A stretch of 6,498 bases of DNA from Chloroflexota bacterium (lineage in GTDB: Bacteria > Chloroflexota > Dehalococcoidia > SM23-28-2 > RBG-16-64-32): the NCBI GenBank assembly GCA_022561095.1, contig JADFRV010000131.1:1-6498 (forward strand), given 5' to 3'. The first letter of the stretch is position 1; the number at the start of each line of letters is the position of its first letter. Below the pieces are notes generated by a model that saw nothing but the letters and a program-made list of their open reading frames with translations, did not search any database and was not told where the DNA came from. Positions 1 through 6,024 of this stretch are shown piece after piece. Position numbers and translations under genes: made by a program.

Positions 1-650
1 AGAGGGCGGAGACGCGCCGCGTCCTCAGGATCGGCATACCCGCAGGCGCGGAGCAGTTCCAGTTCCAGATGGCGTTCCTGGTGTACACCCGCATCATCGC
101 CAGCCTGGGAACAACAGCGCTGGCCGCTCACCAGGTGGTATTGCGAATCGAGGGGCTGACGTTCCTGCCGGGGTTCGCCTTGGGAATAGCCGCTACGACT
201 CTGGTGGGGCAGGGGCTGGGAGCGAAGAGGCCGGATCTGGCGGAAAAGGCGGCGGTCTCGGCCGCCCGGGTGGCCTTCGTACTTATGGCCGTCCCGGGAG
301 TGATTCTAATGATCTTTGGAGAGCCGATAACGCGGCTGTTCATTAACGACGACGAGGTGGTGGACATAGGACGCAAGCTGCTATTCATCTTCGCCTTCGC
401 GCTGCCCGCGCTCTCCATCAGCATGTCACTGGGCGGCGCCCTGCGGGGGGCCGGCGATACCCGTGCAGTGCTAGCGATTATGAGCGTGGGCGTCTGGGGG
501 GTGCGCCTGGGGCCAGCTTATCTCCTGGCGGTGGTGGCCGGACTCGGGGTGCCGGGAGCCTGGATAGCAGCGATCATTGACATAAACACGAGGGCGTTCC
601 TCATGTTCCTCCGCTTCCGCCAGGGCCGTTGGAAGCGGATAGACGTGTGA
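1..650 (+). CDS. MATE family efflux transporter, C-terminal half (5' end outside window)
   Basis: This is the second half of a multidrug and toxin extrusion (MATE) transporter, an inner-membrane Na+ or H+ antiporter that exports cationic compounds. The frame is open from base 3, before the first ATG at 69, and reads RIGIPAGAEQFQFQM, the usual opening of the second MATE repeat. About 215 residues are visible, whereas the family is usually near 450, so the N-terminal six-helix repeat lies upstream of the window. Family landmarks are LVGQGLGAKRPDLAEKAA (compare the GxxxG loop 'GQaLGAg..eeA') and GALRGAGDTR in the tenth-helix region. Hydrophobic stretches fit helices 7-12, and the protein ends in a short basic cytoplasmic tail (FRQGRWKRIDV). 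The stop is TGA at 648-650. The substrate cannot be told from sequence. The family call is secure. Confidence 0.9.
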   Translation, partial: RAETRRVLRIGIPAGAEQFQFQMAFLVYTRIIASLGTTALAAHQVVLRIEGLTFLPGFALGIAATTLVGQGLGAKRPDLAEKAAVSAARVAFVLMAVPGVILMIFGEPITRLFINDDEVVDIGRKLLFIFAFALPALSISMSLGGALRGAGDTRAVLAIMSVGVWGVRLGPAYLLAVVAGLGVPGAWIAAIIDINTRAFLMFLRFRQGRWKRIDV

Positions 651-675
651 TTGAGGTGAGCGATTCGCCGAGTAT

Positions 676-692
676 AGAGGCCTGTCCTCTTT
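676..692 (+). terminator. Weak hairpin after the MATE gene, possible terminator
   Basis: AGAGG (676-680) and CCTCT (686-690) form a 5-bp stem with a CCTGT loop. It lies 26 bases after the MATE stop and is followed only by TT. The stem is short and the T-run poor, so this is at best a weak intrinsic terminator. It does sit between the MATE stop and the next promoter-like sequence. Confidence 0.25.
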
Positions 693-718
693 AGACGCTC
701 ACGCATCGATGCTAGAAT
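690..718 (+). promoter_or_regulatory. Candidate promoter for the glutaredoxin-cysS pair
   Basis: An extended -10 element, TGC followed by TAGAAT (713-718, 5/6 to TATAAT), is preceded at 17 bp by TTTAGA (690-695, 4/6 to TTGACA). Predicted transcription would begin near 725, just ahead of the GGAG at 726-729 that precedes the ATG at 739, leaving a very short leader. It lies in the only gap (651-738) upstream of this gene pair. No T-box or other riboswitch-like leader fits in the space. Confidence 0.4.
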
Positions 719-738
719 AGCCTCTGGAGTCTCCCCTC

Positions 739-951
739 ATGGGCAACGTTATCATGTACACCCTGCGCAACTGTCCGACGTGCGATAAGGCGCGTGCGGC
801 GCTCTCAGAGCGCGGAGTTGAGTACGAAGAGAGACGGGTGGATGATAACGAGGAGTGGTGGGAAGAAGCCCTCAAGTACGCCTTTACGGTCCCGGTCATA
901 ATCTGGGGCGAAGGTGATGTCGAGATCGGCTGGGAGGGGGAGCATGGCTGA
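739..951 (+). CDS. Small glutaredoxin-like protein (CPTC motif)
   Basis: This is a 70-residue thioredoxin-fold protein of the glutaredoxin/NrdH type. Such proteins are cytoplasmic dithiol donors that reduce protein disulfides or glutathione-type mixed disulfides. Visible features are beta strand VIMYTLR, the redox motif C12-P-T-C15 at the start of helix 1, and the TVP cis-proline motif (T50-V51-P52). The end, GWEGEHG, occupies the place of the usual glutaredoxin C-terminal helix, so the protein is a little shorter than typical 75-85-residue members. The acidic middle (DDNEEWWEE) takes the place of the helix-2 region. GGAG at 726-729 lies 9 bases before the chosen ATG. An in-frame ATG at 754 is too close to the active site to be preferred. 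The stop TGA (949-951) overlaps the cysS start ATG (944) by 8 bases, which implies translational coupling. The fold is confident, but the precise electron donor and target are unknown. Confidence 0.85.
   Translation: MGNVIMYTLRNCPTCDKARAALSERGVEYEERRVDDNEEWWEEALKYAFTVPVIIWGEGDVEIGWEGEHG
933..943 (+). promoter_or_regulatory. Ribosome binding site that fixes the cysS start at 944
   Basis: GGAGG at 933-937, inside GGGAGGGGG, lies 6 bases before ATG 944. The frame also opens upstream with GTG 914 and ATG 917, but these lie deeper inside the glutaredoxin gene and lack such a site, so 944 is preferred. Confidence 0.75.
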
Positions 952-3184
952 GAGATCAGCTAAGGGGGGCCGGGCGCCCTCCAGGCGAAGGCCGCGCGCG
1001 GACGCCGGCAGCCGAAAGCGGGCTGTCCTCAGCCTGCACAACACTCTCACAGGCAGCAAGGAACCGTTCGCGCCGTTGGAGCCGGGGCTGGCAAAGATAT
1101 ACACCTGTGGACCCACGGTGTACCGCCACGCCCACATCGGCAATCTCCGCACCTACCTGATCGCCGATTGGCTGCGACGCCTTCTGGAGGCCAGCGGCTA
1201 TCGCGTGCGCCACGTTAAGAACATCACCGACGTGGGACACATGCGACAGGAGATGCTGGAGCGCGGCGAGGATAAGGTGATCGCCGCCGCCCTGGCCGAA
1301 GGGAAGACGCCGTCGGAGATCGCCCGCTTCTACACCACCGCCTTCCTGGAAGACGAGGAGAAGCTCAATATCCTGCCCGCGCACGTCTTCCCCCGCGCCA
1401 GCGAGACCGTTGAGGACATGGTAGAGCTGACGCGGACGCTGGTGGAGAAGGAGTTCGCCTACGAGTCGGGCGGCAACGTCTACTTCGCCGTCGACAGCTT
1501 CCCCGAGTACGGCAAGCTGTCCGGCCAGGTCAGTAGCGGCCTGGAGGAGGGAGTCCGCGTGCAGGCCGACCCGCTCAAGCGGGACCAGCGGGACTTCGCC
1601 CTCTGGAAGGCGGCTGAGCCGGGCCGGGAGCTGGTCTGGCCCAGCCCTTGGGGTGACGGCTTCCCCGGCTGGCATATCGAGTGCTCGGCGATGGCGGCTA
1701 AGCACCTGGGGCCGCGTATCGACATCCATACCGGCGGCGTCGACAACATCTTCCCTCATCATGAGGATGAGATCGCCCAGAGCGAGGCGGCGTTCGGGCA
1801 CCGACACGTAACCTACTGGGTGCACGGCCAGCACCTGCTGGTGGACGGGGTGAAGATGGCCAAGTCCAGCGGCAACACCTACACGCTGTCAAACCTGGAA
1901 GCACGCGGGTTCGAGTCGCTGGCCTTCCGTTACCTCTGCGCCACTGTGCACTACCGTGCCCGCATGAACTTCACGTTCGCCAGCCTGCGAGCCGCCCAAC
2001 TGGCGCTCTGTCGTCTCAGGCTAAAACTGAGTGAGCCCGGCGGCAGGGTAACGAAGGCCGCCCGCGCCGAGGGCGAGCGCCGGCGGAGGCGGTTCTGGGC
2101 CGCCGCTGCCGACGACCTTAATCTGCCCCGTGCTCTAGCGATCGTCTGGCAGGTCGGCCGATCCCGCCTGCCCACGCCGATCAAACGCGAACTGCTGATG
2201 GACTTCGACCGTCTCCTGGGACTCGACCTGGTGCAGCCGGCGCGGCCGCCACGGCTACCGCAGGATGTCCAGAGGATGGTGCGGGAGAGAGCGCACCTCA
2301 GGCAAGCAAGCGACTATCCCCCAGCCGACGAGATCCGGGAGAAGGTGATCAGTCAGGATATGGAGGTGCGCGACACTCGCAGCGGAACCGTCGTCGTCCC
2401 GGTGCCGGAGTGGGCCCGCAGACAGGAGGCGATCTCCACCAGCGGAGACGTGGAGTCGCTGCTGGACGGGCCGCCGGACCTGGACTTTACGATAGGCGTT
2501 GTGGCGCGCCAGGGCTGCAAGGAGATGGAGCGGTGCGTGAGCAGCATCCAGCGCTGGCTCGGCGGCCAGCGGGCCGAGATCATCGTAGTTGACAACGGAT
2601 TCGATGATGACTGCGGGCATCATCTGGATGATGTGGCGGAGGATGATCCTAAGGTGCGTGTGTTCCACGCCGATCACTTCTTAGGTAGCGCCGCCGGTCG
2701 CAACGTCTGCCTGCGCCAGGCGAGAGGCCGCTACGTGCTGCTGATCGACACGAGCGTGGAGGCGACGGGAGACGTCTTCTCCAGGCTACAGCCGTTGCTG
2801 GATGATGCGACCGTCGGGGTGGTGGGGCGCTGGGGCGTGGTGACGCAGGACATCCGCAGCTTCGATGAGGCGACGAGCACAGGCGATGTCGACGCGGTGG
2901 AGGGGTACATGATGGCTTTCCGGCGTGAGATCCTGCGTGAGATCGGCCTGCTGGACGAGAAGTACCGCTTCTACCGTCACCTGGACCTGGACTTCAGCTT
3001 CGCGGTGCGCAGCCGGGGCTATCGCGCGGTGGTGGATACGGAGCTGCCGCTCAAGCGTCACCGGCACGTGGACTGGGAGGAAACGCCGCCTGAGGAGCGA
3101 GAGCGGCTGAGCAAGCGTAACTTCTACCGCTTCCTCCACAGGTGGGGGGACCGCAAGGACCTGATAATCTCGGCGCGGCCCTAA
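944..3184 (+). CDS. cysS: Cysteinyl-tRNA synthetase fused to a C-terminal family-2 glycosyltransferase-like domain
   Basis: The 746-residue protein has two modules in one open frame. Residues ~30-485 are a full class-I CysRS, which charges tRNA-Cys with cysteine in the cytoplasm. It has the HIGH-type motif H64-I-G-N67 and the KMSKS-type motif K304-M-A-K-S308. Zinc ligands C55, C247 (WHIEC), H272 and E276 match E. coli C28, C209, H234 and E238 in identity and in their 25- and 4-residue spacings. The anticodon-side helix (PADEIREKV, ~459-467) and terminal DTRSGTVV are also present. A basic N-terminal extension of about 27 residues precedes it. Residues ~486-511 are a linker. Residues ~512-746 look like a GT-A glycosyltransferase: IIVVDNGFDDD (~546-556), AAGRNVCLRQARGRYVLLID (to D602), then LDLDFSFAVRSRGYRAVV in place of the usual (E/D)DxDL..R...GY motif. 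The expected DXD reads D602-T-S604. E. coli CysRS is 461 residues, so the extra ~260 residues are a true addition. The synthetase call is secure; the sugar substrate and activity of the second module are unknown. Confidence 0.93.
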   Translation: MAERSAKGGRAPSRRRPRADAGSRKRAVLSLHNTLTGSKEPFAPLEPGLAKIYTCGPTVYRHAHIGNLRTYLIADWLRRLLEASGYRVRHVKNITDVGHMRQEMLERGEDKVIAAALAEGKTPSEIARFYTTAFLEDEEKLNILPAHVFPRASETVEDMVELTRTLVEKEFAYESGGNVYFAVDSFPEYGKLSGQVSSGLEEGVRVQADPLKRDQRDFALWKAAEPGRELVWPSPWGDGFPGWHIECSAMAAKHLGPRIDIHTGGVDNIFPHHEDEIAQSEAAFGHRHVTYWVHGQHLLVDGVKMAKSSGNTYTLSNLEARGFESLAFRYLCATVHYRARMNFTFASLRAAQLALCRLRLKLSEPGGRVTKAARAEGERRRRRFWAAAADDLNLPRALAIVWQVGRSRLPTPIKRELLMDFDRLLGLDLVQPARPPRLPQDVQRMVRERAHLRQASDYPPADEIREKVISQDMEVRDTRSGTVVVPVPEWARRQEAISTSGDVESLLDGPPDLDFTIGVVARQGCKEMERCVSSIQRWLGGQRAEIIVVDNGFDDDCGHHLDDVAEDDPKVRVFHADHFLGSAAGRNVCLRQARGRYVLLIDTSVEATGDVFSRLQPLLDDATVGVVGRWGVVTQDIRSFDEATSTGDVDAVEGYMMAFRREILREIGLLDEKYRFYRHLDLDFSFAVRSRGYRAVVDTELPLKRHRHVDWEETPPEERERLSKRNFYRFLHRWGDRKDLIISARP

Positions 3185-3241
3185 CCAACGCTATCGGCGT
3201 CGAATACCGGCCGGCGAACTAGCAGCCACTCAGGCCGGGAC
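3185..3241. other. Convergent intergenic gap, cysS and fabH
   Basis: This 57-base gap lies between two genes that converge. It contains CCGGCC (3207-3212) and GGCCGG (3233-3238), which could pair across a 20-base loop. There is no T-run on either strand, so no intrinsic terminator can be claimed. Confidence 0.4.
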
Positions 3242-4357
3242 CTAATTGTACTTGCGATCCAGGAAGCCGCGTGCTCTTCGGCGCTGCCGACGAGCAGAGG
3301 ACCGGAAGGACGCCAAGCGAGTCCGCAATCGCCGCCGCCATCGCCGCCACGCCGACACCTCGACGGGCAAGGGCAGGCCCCAACGGATGACTGCGGACCC
3401 CCAGGAGAGACCAGCGCCGAAGCTCGTTAGCACAATGTTGTCGCCCGGCTTCACCCTGCCCTGCTCGATAGCCTCGCATAGGGCGATAGGGATGGAGGCG
3501 GCGGTGGTGTTGCCGTACTCGGCGAGGTTAGCGAAGACCTTTTCGGGGGGCAGCCCCAGCTTTTTGGCTGCCCCCTCAATGATACGGCCGTTCGCCTGAT
3601 GCGGGATCAATAAATTTACATCCTCCGGCGTCAGGCCTGACGCTTCAATCGCCTTCTCCGCAGCCTTGCCCATCATCTGCGCAGCCAAACGAAATATCTG
3701 CCGGCCGTCCATCACCAGATGATTGTCGCCGTTGCGCAGGGTGTCACCATTGGTGGGGAACCGCGACCCGCCGGCAGAGACCATGAGCAGCGACGCCCCC
3801 GATCCGTCGGAACCAAGCGAGGTGGAAAGGATGCCGGGCTCTTCGCTTGACTGGAGGAGGAGAGCACCGGCGCCGTCCCCGAAGAGGATGCACGTCTCCC
3901 GATCCCGCCAGTCCAGGTAGATGGAGACCGCGTCAGCCCCTATGACCAACACTTGCTTGAGGCGGGCGGACTCTATCTGCCCCGCCGCAAGGCTAAGGGC
4001 GTAAACAAAGCCGCTGCAGGCGGCGTTCAGGTCTGTGGCGCCGGCGCGCCCGGCCCCAATCCTGTCCTGCACCAGCGAAGCAGTTGCCGGCACCGGATGG
4101 TCTGGCGTGCAGGTAGCGACGATAATCAGGTCCAGATCCGCGGGATGGACGTTCGCCACCTCAAGGGCGCGCTGTGCGGCCGTCACGGCCAGGTCCGAGG
4201 TCGCCTCTCCGGGCGCCAGCAACCGCCGTTGCCTTATGCCGGTCCTCGTCTCGATCCACTCTTCGGATGTCTCCAGCCCCATCTCCACAAGATCGCTGTT
4301 GGTGACAACCCGTGAGGGAACGGCCATACCCCAGCCCGCTACTTGGGCGTAAGGCAT
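3242..4357 (-). CDS. fabH: 3-oxoacyl-ACP synthase III (FabH, KAS III) with an arginine-rich C-terminal tail
   Basis: The enzyme starts fatty acid synthesis in the cytoplasm by condensing an acyl-CoA primer, usually acetyl-CoA or a branched short acyl-CoA, with malonyl-ACP. The thiolase-fold triad is complete: C114 in NAACSGF, H253 in LIPHQAN and N283 in EYGNTTAAS, matching E. coli C112, H244 and N274. The primer-site region (WIETRTGIRQRR) and the FGDGAGALLL strand are also typical. The catalytic domain ends at about WGSAVIRWG (residue 327), near the normal FabH length. A further 44 residues follow, of which the last ~35 contain 15 arginines (e.g. WRRWRRRLRTR); this is not part of the standard fold. 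ATG 4357 has AGGAGG (4367-4372, minus strand) 9 bases upstream. The stop is TAG. A gap of 163 bases separates it from the DRE-TIM gene on the same strand. The family is certain, but acyl-chain preference cannot be read. Confidence 0.95.
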   Translation of the reverse strand: MPYAQVAGWGMAVPSRVVTNSDLVEMGLETSEEWIETRTGIRQRRLLAPGEATSDLAVTAAQRALEVANVHPADLDLIIVATCTPDHPVPATASLVQDRIGAGRAGATDLNAACSGFVYALSLAAGQIESARLKQVLVIGADAVSIYLDWRDRETCILFGDGAGALLLQSSEEPGILSTSLGSDGSGASLLMVSAGGSRFPTNGDTLRNGDNHLVMDGRQIFRLAAQMMGKAAEKAIEASGLTPEDVNLLIPHQANGRIIEGAAKKLGLPPEKVFANLAEYGNTTAASIPIALCEAIEQGRVKPGDNIVLTSFGAGLSWGSAVIRWGLPLPVEVSAWRRWRRRLRTRLASFRSSARRQRRRARGFLDRKYN

Positions 4358-4417
4358 CCTTCTGGACCTCCTACCTGTCGAGAGCTTTGCCTATCGTTCT
4401 CAGCCGAACCGACATCC

Positions 4418-4445
4418 ATTTTACTCCGGTGAGCACGATGGGCAA
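4418..4445 (-). promoter_or_regulatory. Candidate fabH promoter
   Basis: On the minus strand, TTGCCC (4445-4440, 4/6 to TTGACA) is followed after 16 bp by TAAAAT (4423-4418, 5/6 to TATAAT). This would start transcription near 4411, about 54 bases before the fabH ATG and ahead of its AGGAGG. It lies in the 163-base gap 4358-4520, which holds no other gene. Within that gap CCAGAA (4468) and TTCTGG (~4496) could pair, but without a terminator-like U-tract, so readthrough from the upstream gene remains possible. Confidence 0.35.
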
Positions 4446-4520
4446 GTGATGAGCGAAAGAGGCGCGCCAGAAGTGGCTGAACACCGTGGCAAATTTTCTG
4501 GCTCGCGGCAATCTGCGGCG

Positions 4521-5894
4521 CTAGCAGCCGTCGGCAGCGCCCAGCTCCACCGCAATCCGCCAGATCTCGTCCGGCTGGAAGAACGTAGTGCGGTAGTTCA
4601 CCCAGGCGTCGACGGATTCGTCGTACTCGCCGTCGTATATCGCCTGGACGCGATCGTATATCTCTTTGACGACACGGTTGGTGCCGGAGAAGCGCACCTC
4701 AAGCCCGCGCACCTCCGCCTCACGGTTCAGTATCGAGACGATACCCTCCGAGCCAGAGAGGGCGCCAACGACGCTGCGCTCCGCACCCTCACTGCCCACA
4801 ACCGCCGGGTCATAAGCGAGGTAGATGAGGCCGCCGGGAGCGTCCTCCTGCCGGGCCAGGCCGGCCTGATGGATTCCGGCCTGGGTCGTGAACACATCGC
4901 CGATGATGGGCGCCGTAGCCGCCAGCGGCACGAGATACTCCTCGACCATCCGCTTCATCTCCGCCAGGACGGGCTGCCCGAACCCTGGGTCGCCGTACAG
5001 GCGCACGTATCCAGCCAGCACCTGCTCAAGGGAGGTGTTGCCGGTGCGCTCACCCAGGCCGCCAAACGTCACGTTGACCTTTCGGCAGCCGTAGCGCCAG
5101 GCGGCGAGCGAGTTCGCGGTACCCAGCCCGAAGTCGTTGTGGCCGTGGAACTCCAGCTCGGCGCCGGTCTCGGCGAATAGGGTGGCGATGAGACGCGGTA
5201 CGCCCTGGGGGAGAGCAACGTAGGGGTCCGGCGAGCCCCAGCCGATCGTATCGCAGACGCGGAACCTGGCATGTCCTTCCGTGGCCTCCAGGACCGTCTG
5301 CATGAAGGGGAGCACCCAACCGTCGATGTCGGCGCGGGTGCAGTCCTCCAGGTGGACGCGAGGCGTGATGCCGTACTCGCAGGCGGTGAGGATGGGCCGG
5401 AGGTATTTGTCGATCGCCTCTTCCTTGCTGCGGAACCCCAGCTTGTCGAAGATGTGGTGGTCGGAGGAGGAGGCGAGCATGCCCGTCTCCCGAACCCGGC
5501 CCTGGCTCACCTCTGAGAGACGCCGCACGTCCTTGGGGTTGGCGCGGATCCAGGTAGTGATCTTCGGGTAGTCGTACTCACGTTCAAGGAGCTTATCGAG
5601 CACCCAGAGGTCGCGCTCCTGATAGATGAACGTCTCGATGGAGGAGATGACGCCTGTGCCGTTATCCAGATCGTGGAGGAGATCCACATACCGCAGGCGG
5701 GCCTCGTTGGGGAACAGGGCGAGGCGAGAGTCCTGAGCGCCGTCGCGCAGAGTGGTGTCGGTGATTAGCTTGGGGAGGCCATCGACGCGGCCATTGGGCA
5801 GCGCAGCGGGCTTCGCCTCCAGGCGAATGGGAGGTATACGGCCGCCGTAGTTGTAGTAGACGCGTTCGGGATTGATTTTGCGTTTTGTAGCCAT
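4521..5894 (-). CDS. DRE-TIM metallolyase family acyltransferase, homocitrate / Re-citrate synthase-like
   Basis: The 457-residue enzyme is predicted to condense acetyl-CoA with a 2-oxoacid (Claisen condensation), as in 2-isopropylmalate, homocitrate and Re-citrate synthases. Metal- and substrate-site motifs are present: TTLRDGAQ (48-54, with R50 and D51), VHLEDCTRAD (180-189), HGHND (250-254, metal histidines H250 and H252), GERTGNTSLE (281-290) and GIHQAG (340-345). The regulatory LeuA dimer domain of leucine-pathway enzymes is absent. Segments such as DNGTGVISSIETFIYQERD and RETGMLASSSDHHIF resemble, from memory, the Re-citrate synthase type known in Dehalococcoides and clostridia more than LeuA or NifV. 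That would place it at entry to the TCA branch toward 2-oxoglutarate. ATG 5894 is chosen over an in-frame TTG at 5951 because the latter lies inside the -35 box of a strong promoter. The ribosome site before 5894 is weak. The family is sure; the substrate is inferred. Confidence 0.85.
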   Translation of the reverse strand: MATKRKINPERVYYNYGGRIPPIRLEAKPAALPNGRVDGLPKLITDTTLRDGAQDSRLALFPNEARLRYVDLLHDLDNGTGVISSIETFIYQERDLWVLDKLLEREYDYPKITTWIRANPKDVRRLSEVSQGRVRETGMLASSSDHHIFDKLGFRSKEEAIDKYLRPILTACEYGITPRVHLEDCTRADIDGWVLPFMQTVLEATEGHARFRVCDTIGWGSPDPYVALPQGVPRLIATLFAETGAELEFHGHNDFGLGTANSLAAWRYGCRKVNVTFGGLGERTGNTSLEQVLAGYVRLYGDPGFGQPVLAEMKRMVEEYLVPLAATAPIIGDVFTTQAGIHQAGLARQEDAPGGLIYLAYDPAVVGSEGAERSVVGALSGSEGIVSILNREAEVRGLEVRFSGTNRVVKEIYDRVQAIYDGEYDESVDAWVNYRTTFFQPDEIWRIAVELGAADGC

Positions 5895-5899
5895 AAGTA

Positions 5900-5970
5900 A
5901 ATCCGATAGGTGCGCCACAACTATTGTAAGCGTATATAGCGGAAATGCCAATCCGATTGGCCACCGATAG
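5900..5970. repeat. Operator-like palindrome and spaced half-sites around the promoter
   Basis: GCCAATCCGATTGGC (5947-5961) is a perfect palindrome with 7-bp arms and one central base, overlapping the -35 box. AATCCGATTGG in it (5950-5960) recurs as AATCCGATAGG at 5900-5910, 10 of 11 identical and exactly 50 bp away. CCGATAG recurs again at 5964-5970, 11 bp from the CCGATTG at 5953. The layout suits a DNA-binding repressor with sites on both sides of the transcription start. The regulator is not in the window. The palindrome could alternatively form a hairpin at the end of the thioredoxin transcript, but only ATTTCC follows it. Confidence 0.5.
5923..5951 (-). promoter_or_regulatory. Strong sigma-70-type promoter of the DRE-TIM gene
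   Basis: On the minus strand TTGGCA (5951-5946) and TACAAT (5928-5923) each match consensus at 5 of 6 positions and are separated by the ideal 17 bp. The predicted transcription start is near 5916, giving a leader of about 22 bases before ATG 5894. Confidence 0.7.
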
Positions 5971-5994
5971 ATCTTGGCTCGGAGGACGTGCTCT

Positions 5995-6004
5995 CCCGCG
6001 CGGG
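5995..6004. repeat. Short GC palindrome after the thioredoxin gene
   Basis: CCCGCGCGGG is a perfect 10-bp palindrome 20 bases beyond the stop of the minus-strand thioredoxin gene. It has no loop of its own and no T-run follows, so a terminator role is only a weak possibility. Such palindromes also arise by chance in GC-rich DNA. Confidence 0.25.
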
Positions 6005-6024
6005 CGGAGGAAGAGACCTGGCCT

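Noticed and set aside
651..738. T-box or other cysteine-sensing leader upstream of the cysS pair
   Set aside because: The gap is only 88 bases, with a promoter-like element near its 3' end and no T-box sequence or specifier-loop structure.
914..943. Upstream GTG 914 or ATG 917 as the cysS start
   Set aside because: These extend the overlap with the glutaredoxin gene by 27-30 bases and lack a good ribosome site, whereas ATG 944 has GGAGG at 6 bases.
949..963. The TGA ending the glutaredoxin gene as a second selenocysteine codon
   Set aside because: Reading through adds only Glu-Ile-Ser before TAA, the position is not catalytic, and CPTC is already complete. A GC-rich hairpin follows (GGGGGG with CCCTCC), but there is no coding reason to invoke recoding.
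956..1834. Long open frame antisense to cysS
   Set aside because: It lies wholly opposite the conserved CysRS core, shows no recognisable domain and has a low-complexity composition typical of the complement of GC-rich codons.
2341..2480. Separate start for the glycosyltransferase module inside the fusion
   Set aside because: In-frame ATG codons (e.g. 2359, 2524) lack suitably spaced ribosome sites, and no stop codon separates the two modules.
4446..5180. Long plus-strand open frame opposite the DRE-TIM gene
   Set aside because: It mirrors a gene with clear catalytic motifs, has no family signature and no convincing ribosome site, so it is a shadow of third-position GC bias.
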